Under the pieces are notes generated by a model, which saw nothing but the letters and a program-made list of their open reading frames with translations, was not told the DNA's origin and made no database searches. This document shows positions 48,697 to 59,519 of a DNA stretch of 64,000 nt, piece by piece. The stretch is from assembly GCA_030272585.1 (NCBI GenBank), contig BSYQ01000010.1, positions 1,612,001-1,676,000 of the forward strand, written 5' to 3'. The stretch comes from Bryopsis sp. KO-2023 (Eukaryota > Chlorophyta > Ulvophyceae > Bryopsidales > Bryopsidaceae). Made by a program: the position numbers and the translations under genes. How positions within the stretch are numbered: the stretch's first letter is position 1; each line of letters opens with the position of its first letter.

Positions 48697-50091
48697 ATGG
48701 CCGCGGGTGAGCCCTTACATTTTTTTTTTTTTTTGGTTTGTCTTTTTTTTTTTCCCCACGCAAACAGTCGCTGAGAAGGAGGAAGCGATCCGGAGAAAAC
48801 ATGGGGTGAAGTGAAAAAGAAGGAACCGGCAGAAAAAAAAAGGAAATGGTGGCAGATTTGGAATCGTACATATATACTGATAGATTAGTGGACCTTGCTC
48901 CTGCATTGTAACAAATCCTCGTGTAAACCGCACCAAATCATGCAAGGTTGTGTTTTGGTTGAGAATGGCACATCTGAAAAGAAATCCAGGCTAGGATGTA
49001 TCTTTATTTTCCCCTCTATGACCTGTGCTTGACAGCCAGGAATCTATTTTCGCCAGTTTTTTGTTAAGAAAAATACGTTTTTTTTTTTTTTCTTTTTCAT
49101 GGTGGTTGGGGGCGTTGGTTCAGATGGTGATCACAAGCACCTTCCTGCCAGATTCCAACCCACCATGTTCGAAGAATCGTCCCTGCTAACTTTCAATCGA
49201 GCCAGCAGGGAGGCGGATTTCATTTCCACAGCAACTTCCACATGGATAAAAGTCGACACCGTGATTTTCACCCTCGCCACAATCATAGGGCCAGTTAAAA
49301 TCCTCAGCTGGAAAACTCCAGGGTTGTACAAAGCCCTGTTGCACCACACCTGGCTGATCTTCAGCTCAGTAGCATGCAGTTTGATGTTTCTGAGGGCAAT
49401 CAGAACCCGTCCGGAGTATTACCAGCAAAACAGAGTGGTTTTGCTGTCTGTTTTCCGGATTTTTCTGGCAATAGGGACGAGTGTGATCATGCACATAGAA
49501 GACCCGCTGGATATGTGGGGAGCTCCTACGGGGGGCGTTTTGACGGTGTTTTTGCGAATCGCTACCAAAACCAGCATTACGCCATTGTGGAGTTCTGCAC
49601 TAGGCTTGCAGATTCCCTTCAAGAAGCATGTCTGGATCCACACCTTTTCCACTTTGCTTTCGGCCCTGTGGATTCCCAATCTGTGTTCAGCATGCGATTT
49701 GAGCGACGAATTTACACGTTCCACCAATGAGCTGGGCTGGTGGACGGAATGGGCGATTCAGAAAGCTGTGGTGTTGGGTTTTCCGGTGAAGAAAGAATTG
49801 CCCAAGGAGGGGGAATTTCCGTGTTTGCTGGTGGGGTTGTTTTACCACGTTTGGCTGGGATTTGTGCTGCCGACGATGGGGGTATACATGGTGGAGATCA
49901 TTTCGAGGTCGAAATTCCTTATGCATTCGCTGGGGGGGGCCAGCAGCGATTGCAGGGTGTTTAGAATCGGGGGGTTGATGGTCGGTGGGTTGTATTTTTT
50001 GGTGGGATCTCAATTGCTGTGGTTTTTGCTGAAGGGAATAGTTGTTGGCAGGGCACCGTATATCGAAACAGAATTCTGTGGGACGAAATGA
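48697..50091 (+). CDS. Multi-pass membrane protein, unknown family
   Basis: A short first exon 48697-48706 (MAA plus one base, donor GTGAGC) joins exon 49124-50091 in phase 1 for 325 residues. Alternatively translation could begin at the in-frame ATG at 49099. Six or seven hydrophobic segments are visible: VIFTLATIIGPVKIL, WLIFSSVACSLMFL, VVLLSVFRIFLAIGTSVI, a weaker GVLTVFLRIATKT region, TFSTLLSALWIPNL, LLVGLFYHVWLGFVLPTMGV and LMVGGLYFLVGSQLLWFLL. A soluble loop, DLSDEFTRSTNELGWWTEW, lies between the fifth and sixth. There is no signal peptide and I cannot name the family. It is probably an integral protein of an internal or plasma membrane. Confidence 0.7.
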
Positions 50092-51976
50092 ACCCACATT
50101 TGAGCTGATGTTGGTATTTTTCTTTTTTGAAAATATGTTTTTTGAGAAATATATCCCGGTGGGTGGAGGATCGGTCATGGTTATGTGGTTTTTTGCCAGG
50201 TGCTAGCTAGCGTTTTTTTTTTTTCTCTGGACAGTTTTTTTACAGAAGGAAAAGGGTTTTGTGTTTTCTGGAGGTGGGTGGAGTGCTAATCCTGGGTTTT
50301 CTTGAAAGATTGTCATTTTTTGTTGAGGTGGATTTTCCTTAGTTCTTCGCACTCTGGAAAGAAAAAACAAATAAAAAGAAAGCAAGATATTGAAAAAAAA
50401 ATAAACGAGAAAAGGAAAGACTGTGAATCTTGTTGATTGGGTGGATTCAAAACAAAATTGCTTTTCTTTTTTCTTTTTTTTTGTAGAAGAGGGGGAGGGG
50501 GGTGGTAGTGGATTTTTCCTTCAAACTGAAATCCTAGGGATACAACGAGAGCAAGCCATGGTCAGAAACTGGGGTAATGGGCACAGATTTTGCCTGGGAT
50601 TTTTTTTTTCTTTTTTTTTTTTGGGGGGGGGGGGGTGAACTGTTGGGAATAATAGATGATAGGATATTAGAGGTGTCGAAAAAATATGGAGAGAAAAAGA
50701 ATACATAAGGAGCCATTCGTAAATGGATTCTTTGTTTGCAGTTACAGTTTAAAACAGGGATTAAAAAGACTGTAAGAGGCTTTGTTTTATTTTATGTTAT
50801 TTTGTTTCTTTTTTTTTGTTGGGGAATCCTGGATTGCATGTCAGGTGTGTATTTTTTTTGGAAGGGGGGGGGGGGGTTGGTCATTGCACACTAGATTGAT
50901 TGTAAAATAATCATACCGTAGTAAGACCAGAAACGCTGTACTTAGTCTGATGAAGAAGAGGGATTGTGTTTTTGTTGAAAGAAAAGCAGGATGGGGGGGG
51001 GGGGGGGTATATTTATGGCATTGGAATTTTCTGTTCGGGAGTGGAGAGGCCTTTTCCTTTTCTGTTGCAAGTTGCAAGGGAAAGCAGATCATGTGCAGAA
51101 AAGGTTGGGTGGTGATTCACACGGATTTTTAGAGTGTAAAGAACACCCCGTCTTGGTGAAATCTTGACAGAAGCAATTAATCGAAAGTCGACGAAATTCC
51201 CTGCAAAAACCACAGGGCACCATCAACTCATATTGCAACACAATATATATATAAATAGAGAGAGAGATTTTTTATATTTTTTCCAATAATGGCTCCGCCG
51301 CCACTATCGAGCACTGCAGAATTCAGCCGTTCCACAGCCACTTTTTTTCTTGCTCTTTGGATGACAGACAAAGATTCTTATTTTAGTAAGATATTACAAA
51401 GAGTGAAAACTCGTAAGCACTTCACACCCCAACAACGCAGCAGTTTCGGACAGCACCTTTTTCTTTTCGGTATTAAGCGAATGCCTGCTTGAAGTCGTCT
51501 GCCCTTCCGAAAAAACGCAGATGTATCTCAGTCCCTTAGGAACCACGAGCGCTTGATACGCGCCCTCCCCGTTACTTTTTTTCGTTTTTTTTTGGAAAAC
51601 CACAAAGGTGTAAAACTGGGAAAAGCTGAACAAATGTTCGCTTCCGAACGACGAAATCTTGCGGTGAGCAGAACCCACTATGGTTTGATTTCTCTCCAAA
51701 CCAGCATCTCTGGCTTTCAACAGCTCGAGCTGAGAATCCCTTGTCGCATCTGTTTTTTCCCTCCAACCTGCGTTTCTGTATAATTTCCTTCCTTTAGTTT
51801 TCTTGCGGCACTTCATGCGAGTTGACACCCACACGCTACCTCCGTTTCATAACCACGTTTACAAGAAACACACTGCCCTTCCTCATCGATATTGAACTGG
51901 TGGTTTCTCGTTAGCGATGTTCACGTCGCTGGCAGATCTATTTATTCCCTTTCGATGGCTTCCCTCTGTTTCACAG
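50092..51976. other. Intergenic region, one doubtful minus-strand frame
   Basis: On the minus strand 51834-51394 is open for 146 codons without homopolymer bias in its last half (GLRYICVFSEGQTTSSRHSL). It has no recognised domain and no obvious partner exon, so I do not call it a gene. The rest is G-, T- and A-run DNA. Confidence 0.35.
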
Positions 51977-52970
51977 ATGCGTGTTTGGGGTTGTGTTGCC
52001 CAGGTTTCTGTTCTCCTGCTTGTTGGCGTAGAAACCCATGTTGCCGCAGGTAGCCAACGACCAGCCTGTTGTTCGCAAATGTATTTTTAAATTCGAGAGC
52101 CTGGGCGGCGAACGATTTCGAGCCAATCCATCAATGACGCAACACAGCTGCAACACTCGTTGCATGGCAGCAAATCACTTTTTTTTTTTTTTACTGGATT
52201 GTATATTACATCCTTTTTCAACCCTTTCGTTTACATCAAAAGATGAGTCAACAGTTCACTCCCCTGGATTGTCCAAGAATGGAGTCGACTGTTCCAGATC
52301 ACTTTTTACCCATTGCGATTGTCTTGGGATTTCGTTAGAGTTCTGTATGTAATGTTTGCTGTGGGTTCGACCAGGTAGGGCTCTTGACCTCTCCAGGGGG
52401 GAAACCTCGGCTTTCGTTCTTCCTGAGCGAAACGGCCGAAAACCACTCAGCCTCACAACAGACAACTGCATGACATTCGTGAACCCTTGCACCAAGACGC
52501 ACTGGAATCTTGCCATTGCATTCCAATCCTCCTACCAGGTGTGGCGATCCCAGGGGTGGTATGTTATCAAACCCGGCTCCGAAGAGACGATCTGCTGGGA
52601 TAGCACCGGCTCGTCCAATGTTTGGGTGTACCTCAATCGCAACAGCGATTTGAAGGATGAAACGGGGTGTCAAATGGGTCAGGCACGCGTTCAACCCAAA
52701 TCCTGGCTGAGATCAGCCAGTTTTTGCATCGATGGAGGAAATCGATTCAATATTGTTTCTCAAGCCAAAGAAGTCGGTGGGGAGCAACAGTCTGGATACG
52801 GTGGAAAGGATGAGGGTGCGGAGGTTTGGTCCAGTTTTACTGAAGAGCTCGGAATAACCACCACGGCAGAATCTTGTAGAAGTCTGGGGCCGCTATGTTA
52901 CTTCATGGCGCAGTTTTTCGAAATTACTGATGGGGATACGTTCGTCTTGTCGACATGTGGAAAAGAGTGA
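51977..52970 (+). CDS. Secreted DUF1036-like protein
   Basis: Exons 51977-52049 and 52375-52970 join in phase 1 (donor GTAGCC, acceptor ACCAG) to 222 residues. The first exon encodes a signal peptide (MRVWGCVAQVSVLLLVGVET). The second carries a cysteine-flanked unit beginning NCMTFVNPC, then the pattern YQVWRSQGWYVIKPGSEETI with WVYLNRNSD. This resembles bacterial DUF1036, where a W-S-x-GWW-x-I-x-PG core is typical. Six or more cysteines suggest disulphides in an extracellular protein. The biochemical role of DUF1036 is not established. The C-terminal third (GYGGKDEGAEVWSSF onward) is unassigned. Confidence 0.68.
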
Positions 52971-52975
52971 TGGAG

Positions 52976-53011
<36 letters not shown>

Positions 53012-54727
53012 GTATATATTTATCTTTCTTTATGTATATGTAGGATTTGCAGGCTGTATTGTGATATTTTTTGCTTGAGAAGGATTGCTTTTTTGGAGGG
53101 TTTGATCGAACATTCATTAAGTCAAAGCGTAGAAATTGGACAACCGCAAGACGGGATGGGGTGGGGGGCAGGGGGGCAGGAAGAGCCAAAAAAAAAAAAA
53201 AGAATGTCAAAAATACAGAAAAAAAAAACACCCGTCACATGGGCGGAGTCAAAGAAAGCACCCACACTGTTGTTTCTCGATTTTGATGGTTATGGCACTA
53301 ACTATAACCTGGTTTTTTAATATTGTTTTCTTTCTGTTTTTTTTACCGTAATCATTTCAACATTTGTTCCATCCTGGGAGGTTTTGACCGATTTCTGGCG
53401 TGGGGTGGCTGGGTGCAATTTCTTTGAAAGGGAGGGGGGTAAAAAACATGTCGTGGTTTGAGAGCCGAAAGCAAAAGTATTTTTAATTAATGGGTGTTGA
53501 GCTTTTTAAGCTTATGTGTCTTTTTTTTTCTGTAAGTCTCGTACGGTGCGGTTTTGGGTTATTGCTAATGAGGGTAAGGTTATATCAGGTTTAAGAGAAA
53601 AAAAAATGCCTGAAACGTAGAATAGGTGAATTCCGCTCCATGGCATTTTCCGTTTGGATCAAACCAAACGGAAACTCATGATCATTTATGAAGGAAAAAT
53701 GTATTTCTTTTGAAAAAAAAAAAAAGTGTGACTTGTTGCTTCTTTTGAGTGGATCTCAAACTTTTGGAGATAGAGGAATCTTGCAGTTGAGCAAAAAAAC
53801 AGGAGGAAAAAAAAAAGGGGGGGGGGGGCAGAGGAAGGGGGGAGGGGTTGAAAGAATCATTGACAATCTTCCCTCCATTTTTTTTTCTGTTGCGATGTCA
53901 GATCGTATGAATATGGATCTCTTGTATCGAGGGAGTGGGTACATTTTCTAGTGAAGAAGAGAAAAAAAAAATGCATGATGCTATTTATCTCCGAGTCGAA
54001 TCGAACCGAGGATTATGGAAATAGATGTGCTTTGTTATCATTACATATATTTGATTTGGAGCCGTTCAGAAAAGGACAGGAAAAAGGAGGGGAAAAGAGG
54101 AAAAGGAAATAGTGACCAACAATGTTGGGCATTTGAGTTTCTAATTCGGTTTGGTTGATTCGTAATGGTTTTAGTGTAAGGGACAGGAGGGGGGGGGGAG
54201 AAAAGAGACGCAGGAAGATTTCACATGTTGCGTTGAGCGCTGCGGGTGGATTTTGTAGGTCTTGTGCATAAATGTTTCAGATTGGTGTGTAAGAATGTGA
54301 GGGCATGTGCTGTTGTGCAGTCCGATGTTGCTGCCAGAAATGCCAAAGAGAAATTCAGACGCAAAAGAAATTTGACAGGTAATAGTTGACCTGACTTGTA
54401 GGGGATGAGGGTGGATTGGAGGTTGTTGCATGCATTTTAGTTGTGCTCCTGTGCCGAAGGCACCTTCCCTGATCTTGCCATTTTCATTCCTTTTTTTTAA
54501 TTTTATTTTTCATGAATGAGATATGTTCATTACTCGGAATCATCCTCTGGGCTTCTCACACATTCTCATTGCAACTCAGGAAAAAATAATTACAAGAAAA
54601 GCAGAAAAAACAAAATCGTCGACAACATATCGACTAATATATATGCACCAAACCATAAACCCCATCAACCCGCAACTGTTCCTCCCTCATTCAAAAACAC
54701 TGACCAGATGTTTCCTGGAACAGACAA
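52971..54727. other. Intergenic region
   Basis: Starts with a (TA)n run at about 52980-53007. A hairpin TTTCCGTTTGG/CCAAACGGAAA lies at about 53648-53674. G-rich tracts occur at 53815-53850 and 54185-54200. No gene is recognised. Confidence 0.45.
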
Positions 54728-55573
54728 TTAAACCGAATCGACCACTGCACTGCAAGGGCAGAATCCCCTGCATGCAACCATCGTCCCCGCACAGTGAGCC
54801 TCGCATTCATTCATATAAAACTGCCCATTTCCTCCGCAAACCGGGTTATAAATGAGGGGGCAGGCACAGTTAGCACCATTTTGAAAGCAAGGGCACTCAT
54901 GTTTGCACAGAACATGCATTCCATAACATCTGGCCATACATTCGTTCGGCAGGGTATGTCCATATACGGAACACACGGGAGCATAGATCGCTGGGCAGCG
55001 ACAGTTACCTAACAACGGGGACACAAACTCGTTTAACTTTCCACGTGGCAAAACCCTTCATCCAGCAAGTGCACTTGATTTCCATCTGGAATGATTTACA
55101 GCACCAGTGAAAGCGGAGTTAGGTCATCGTCGGTAAAATAAACAGGAGAAAGCCGTATGAACCAATGAACGCGTTACTAGGTCATCGTCGATAAAATAAA
55201 CCGTGGAAAACCGTATAAACCTCGAAACCGTAGTTCTCTCTCTCTTCCTGGGGGCCTATTAAAGGGTTTGCTGACTGGAGCGATATACAAGCTGGGTAAC
55301 AGTGTCAAGACGGCTTGCACTCCACGGAGGATCGCGTACAACAGTGAAGTAGGTTTGGCAAGTGTCAGTGCTACGGCGTTTTGACCGCTTCTCGAAACAG
55401 CTGAGCGAAACAACAAAACACAAAAAACAAAAGCGCGTCTCCAGAGCCGATCGAACCGCCTCGCGGGAATACATCCATCATAGTATTTCCTTACCGAGTT
55501 TATCGAAAGCGTCGGCGCTCGCCAAAATTGCAAAGGCGACCAACAGTGAGGCCAAACTGCGGTTCAACGCCAT
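54728..55573 (-). CDS. Secreted double Kazal-type serine protease inhibitor
   Basis: Exons 55573-55495 and 55008-54728 join in phase 1 to 119 residues. Exon 1 is almost exactly the signal peptide (LASLLVAFAILASADA). Exon 2 holds two tandem cysteine-rich units of about 40 residues: CRCPAIYAPVCSVYGHTLPN then ECMARC, and CACPLIYNPVCGGNGQFYMN then ECEAHC. The C-x-C-P-x-I-Y-x-P-V-C and N-E-C cores are Kazal-like; both units end in CPC. Kazal domains block serine proteases by presenting a reactive loop after the second cysteine. The compact spacing is non-classical, and the inhibited protease is unknown. The intron contains a tandem ~48-bp duplication at about 55122-55220. Confidence 0.82.
55122..55220 (+). 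repeat. Two-copy ~48-bp repeat in Kazal gene intron
   Basis: TAGGTCATCGTCGGTAAAAT and TAGGTCATCGTCGATAAAAT each start a unit ending in GTATGAACC or GTATAAACC. Confidence 0.7.
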
Positions 55574-56130
55574 TGTGATTGATCTCTGTTGGGCTTAGGA
55601 GCTGTAGGGAGAGGTGGCTGCGCGGATAGAGACACTGCGCGTGCGGATTTTATAGTGGTGTGCCGCCTGACTGGTCATGTTTGACAGCGCGGCCCGCTTA
55701 CGAACTGCTGAAGTCCGCGGGCCTTCGATCCTTGGCGGAATGCATGTGGGTTCTGGCGATCCGAACAGAATGTGCTGCGGACTGGCGGGGGCTGTGGCAG
55801 GTCGAAAGAAAAGCGCCGATCTCTTCGCGAAAGCAACCCCGACTGTCTGTGGGGTTTTTCAACGTTGCGGACGAAAAGACGCTTCATCCCGTCTGACCAT
55901 TTGAAACACCAGTGTAAGGAGGATCAGAATAGATGGGAAAGATGGGGGAATGTAGATGTAACGGTCCGTGGGAAAGTGGACTTGAAACGGCACATGACAG
56001 TTATTGGGGAAGTATATGAGTTGAGAGGACGGATTGGGGAACATCCTGTAATCATACTTTCGGGATATCTTACATGGTTTCGGAGCCGAACGGCAAAGGA
56101 AAAGAACAGTAAAAATTCACAGACGTCGGG
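55574..56130. other. Upstream of Kazal gene
   Basis: No gene is supported. The region leads into the repeat cluster. Confidence 0.4.
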
Positions 56131-56595
56131 AGCAGAGATAGGACTTGGGCCGATTTTTTGGTCCGGCTCCGGTCCGGTCCGGTTACGGTCGGGTTACGGT
56201 CACCGTACTACGGCCGTAACTCCGTACCGTAACCGGAGTAATATGCTGTTTTTACGGTACGGAACAAGTACGGTATAGCTACGGCAGGCCCTAAATCATC
56301 GTGAAGTAGTGTGGTTCAGTGTTAAAGCGTTAGGTTGCAGTCTGTAGGGTCGTAGGTTCGAATCCCCCTGGGTTCTTTTGGAATCGCGGGACCCTGCGGG
56401 GGTCACTTTCTACGGTTTACGGTTGGTACGGCCGTTACGGTCATTACGGTCCGGTACGGAGCGGTACGGAGCGGTACGGAGCTACGGTTACGGCCGTAAA
56501 AGTACGATTTTCCGACGAAAATTGTACTCCGGTTACGGTCCGGTTACGGCGTTACGGTACGGTTACGGTGACCGTAACCGTAAAGTCCTATCACT
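56131..56595. repeat. ACCGTA/TACGGT satellite cluster with tRNA-like core
   Basis: Two blocks (about 56150-56285 and 56395-56590) of short self-complementary words GGTTACGG, GGTACGG and CCGTAAC flank a tRNA-like segment at 56300-56376. The left edge AGAGATAGGACTTGGGCC followed by GGTCCGGCT.CGGTCCGGTC recurs at 63942-64000. Confidence 0.75.
56300..56376 (+). repeat. tRNA-like sequence (SINE head or tRNA pseudogene)
   Basis: A box-like TGTGGTTCAGTG, then B box AGGTTCGAATCC spaced as in tRNAs. The T stem pairs poorly, so a functional tRNA is unlikely. Confidence 0.4.
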
Positions 56596-56779
56596 GGTCG
56601 GGAGACGCAAAGGGGAAGGGAGAGATGGAATCTCAGAGCGACCCTGGAACCCCTGCGGATACGCGCAAGGCGCGGTCCGACCTCCTATACGAAAGGCTCG
56701 TCGCAAATCACGAGATGAGGAGGGACGAGGGAGGGAGTCAGGAGTCGGAGTTCAACCAACGAGAGGAACTCCGACGTTT

Positions 56780-57220
56780 CATAAGGCTGAGGAGCAGACC
56801 TGGGCCCGACCGGACCGGCAGCGAAAAACCGGTCCGGTCCGGTCCAACCTGTCCATGGACCGGCTGACCTGTCCGGTCCTGTCCGGTCCAACGAAAAAAC
56901 GCCGGTCCTTGCAAGACCGGACAGGTTGTGACCTGTCCGGTCCTGTCCACTCCGGTCCAGTCAACCTCGGAAATCTGCAGAAATCTGGACCGGTTTTCTG
57001 ACAGATTTTCCGTTTTTAGACAGGTCACACCCACATTTCGCCTTTATTAGACCGGCGATGTGACCTGTCTAAAACCGGAACGACCCTGTCTTGACAGGGT
57101 TGTTCTCCTGTTTTAGACCGGCTCCAGGTCGGTCTGGACAGGTGGGCTGCCTGTCCAGACCGACCTGGAGCCTGTCTAGAACAGGTCGCACAATTAAGCA
57201 CTTTTAACGTGCTAATTGTG
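56780..57220. repeat. GACCGG/ACAGGT repeat field, left of the palindrome
   Basis: Many copies of GGTCCGGTCC, ACAGGTC and AGACCGG in both orientations, including a 60-bp inverted repeat around 57116-57182. Confidence 0.7.
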
Positions 57221-57224
57221 TATC

Positions 57225-57700
57225 AATCGATTGGGAACTGATTCAATTGATTAAAGAACAAAGTATTATTTATTATATACATTTTTAATGCATGAATGAT
57301 GTGAGCCAAGCCCACCAGCCACCGACTAGAGGGAGTCGGTCGACTCAAGGAGGATTCGAACCCGGGTTGGCTAAGCCCGAGTCGAAGACACTATCGCTAG
57401 TGGACCCCACCACAGGGACGCTCAAAAGGGGGTCGTTACTTTTAAGTACCCGTTTAATTTTGGAAAATTAAACGGGTACTTAAAAGTAACGACCCCCTTT
57501 TGAGCGTCCCTGTGGTGGGGTCCACTAGCGATAGTGTCTTCGACTCGGGCTTAGCCAACCCGGGTTCGAATCCTCCTTGAGTCGACCGACTCCCTCTAGT
57601 CGGTGGCTGGTGGGCTTGGCTCACATCATTCATGCATTAAAAATGTATATAATAAATAATACTTTGTTCTTTAATTCATTGAATCAGTTCTCAGTCGATT
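57225..57700. repeat. 476-bp palindrome with head-to-head tRNA-like units
   Basis: Arms of ~238 bp meet at 57462/57463 with no spacer (AATTTTGG|.. AAAATT centre). Differences between arms are confined to the outer ~30 bp. Each arm carries a perfect B box GGTTCGAATCC (57353-57363 on minus, 57563-57573 on plus) preceded by a tRNA-like region. This fits two copies of a tRNA-derived SINE inserted head to head, or a fold-back element. Confidence 0.85.
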
Positions 57701-58060
57701 AACACATTAGACAGGTGCCAGGTCGGTCTGGACAGGCGGCCCACCTGTCCAGACCGACTTGGAGTCGGTCTAAAACAGGTCATATTGGGCGTCACATCGG
57801 TCTAAAACAGGGTCACACCGGTCTAAAACAGGTCACACGAGTATGACCGTACTAGACAGGCGACAACCTGTCTGGAAAGGTCAAATCCGGTCCAGAAAGG
57901 TCAAATCCGGTCTAGAAAAGGTGGCCTTTACTAGACCGGATTTGACCTTTCTTGGACCGGATTTGACCTTTCCAGACCGGATTTGACCTGTCTAAGAAAG
58001 GTCAAATCCGGTCCAGAAAGTGGTTGCCGGTCCTGTCCGGTCCGGTCCAACGGGTTGGCG
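57701..58060. repeat. GACCGG/ACAGGT repeat field, right of the palindrome
   Basis: The same word set as on the left (GGTCAAATCCGGTC, AGACAGGT, CTGTCCGGTCC). It runs directly into the first codons of the gag frame. Confidence 0.7.
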
Positions 58061-59519
58061 CCCAGGTCTGCTGAGGAGGGCTCAGGAGGAGTTCCAGAAC
58101 CTCGCCATTGAGCGTTTAAACGACACAAAGGAAGTGCCAGAAACGCCACCTGAAGACTCCCCGCCAGAAAGTGGCGAGTACAACAGCGGGAACACAACAC
58201 TGTTGAAAAGCAACGAGAAGCCTTCCACGGAAGGAATACAGGTTTCGACGGGGGTTGAAACACAGGATATTCCCAGCGAATACAAAGAACAAGTACTGGG
58301 CATGGAAAAAGCACCGGCAGTTTCCCAGGAAGCTGACTCACCAACTCCACCCACTGTTCCACCAGCACCCCTATTCAGAGCAGACAACACAAGCGGGAAC
58401 GGGTTCCACTCGGACTCGAACCTACGGCGTAACCTACCTCAGTGGAACGCCGCACCCAGACCTGAGCCAACCAACCACGACGTTTCACCACCAGGCGATC
58501 CCAACGTTGCGTCATTGGTGGCGACGGTCACGGAGCTCGCGCGGGCCCTCTGTGAGGAAAGGGCGACGGGGAAACAAGGGGGGCGAGCTAGCAATACTGA
58601 GCCCCAGGCGAGCCGAGCACGAGGGACTATGAAACTGCCTGTTCCGGAGGTTTATACGGGAGATGAGAATCGTCTGACGATTCGGGACTGGATGACGACT
58701 TTGGAGTCCTACTACTCTCTCTGTGGCTGCACGGACGATACCGCTCGGATCCAATTCGCGGAGACCCGACTCAACGGCGCGCCTTTAACCTGGGCCAGAG
58801 CCTTCCGAGCGGAAAGGGAGCGAGCAGGAATCGTCATCGACTGGGTCGATTTCGCTGAGGCAGCTGTCGCGGCTTTCGGGCCCGTCAACCCTGAAAGACA
58901 GGCCAGACGCGAGCTATCCAGGCTACAGCAAAGGCACGGAGAGACCGTGCGTCAGTATAACACCCGTTTCCGGAAAATTGCGATGGTCGTCCCAGATGCA
59001 ACCCAAGGCGAACTTTTGTCTCGCTACTCAGTGAGTCTTACCTCAGAGGCAGTGAGGCTGCAGGTTGAGCTCAGGGAACCACAGCGGGTGGAGGAAGCGA
59101 TGGCTTTGGCTGAAGCTGTCGACGCAGCTCTGCAGCGTGCTGGAGATACCTACCCAGGGAGGGAACGGGATGGAACCGGGAGAAATGGCAAACGCGAGGG
59201 AGCAGGTCGCTACCATGGAGGGGGCGGCAGGTCGTCGGGGGGTTTTGGACGGCGGCAGCAATACAACAGAGGGAGAGGACCTCAAGTGAACCAAGCTGAC
59301 GACTCTGCAGAGCTCTCTGCCAGGATCGCCTTCCCAGTGACGTACAGCAGCTGTTACAAAAAACCTCTTGTTCTTCTTGACTCATGGTCACTTTTTATTT
59401 TGGTTTCCTTTGGACACAACCCCAACACAGCACAAAAACTGGAAATTTGCCCAAAACTCAAAATTTGTCTTTTGACCCAATGGACATTGATTGTGATGCT
59501 TTTCTTGCACCAATCTTGA
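58020..59519 (+). CDS. gag: Gag polyprotein of chromovirus
   Basis: An open frame of 499 codons. The first codon of the frame is GTG within repeat DNA, so the true start is unknown; the first in-frame ATG is near 58302 (MEKAPAVSQEADSP). Residues ~200-375 match the Retrotrans_gag capsid domain: WMTTLESYYSLCGC, TRLNGAPLTWARAF, LSRLQQRHGETVRQYNTRFR. A glycine/arginine-rich stretch follows (HGGGGRSSGGFGRRQQYNRG). No CCHC zinc knuckle is visible, so nucleic-acid binding may rest on the RG-rich part. Beyond ~59340 the frame continues into sequence also read by pol, in the -1 frame. Confidence 0.8.
   Translation: MVAGPVRSGPTGWRPGLLRRAQEEFQNLAIERLNDTKEVPETPPEDSPPESGEYNSGNTTLLKSNEKPSTEGIQVSTGVETQDIPSEYKEQVLGMEKAPAVSQEADSPTPPTVPPAPLFRADNTSGNGFHSDSNLRRNLPQWNAAPRPEPTNHDVSPPGDPNVASLVATVTELARALCEERATGKQGGRASNTEPQASRARGTMKLPVPEVYTGDENRLTIRDWMTTLESYYSLCGCTDDTARIQFAETRLNGAPLTWARAFRAERERAGIVIDWVDFAEAAVAAFGPVNPERQARRELSRLQQRHGETVRQYNTRFRKIAMVVPDATQGELLSRYSVSLTSEAVRLQVELREPQRVEEAMALAEAVDAALQRAGDTYPGRERDGTGRNGKREGAGRYHGGGGRSSGGFGRRQQYNRGRGPQVNQADDSAELSARIAFPVTYSSCYKKPLVLLDSWSLFILVSFGHNPNTAQKLEICPKLKICLLTQWTLIVMLFLHQS

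Noticed and set aside
51394..51834. 146-codon minus-strand frame
   Set aside because: Composition is plausible but no family, splice partner or promoter evidence; left as doubtful.
56300..56376. Functional tRNA gene
   Set aside because: B box is good but the T and acceptor stems do not pair; better read as tRNA-derived repeat.
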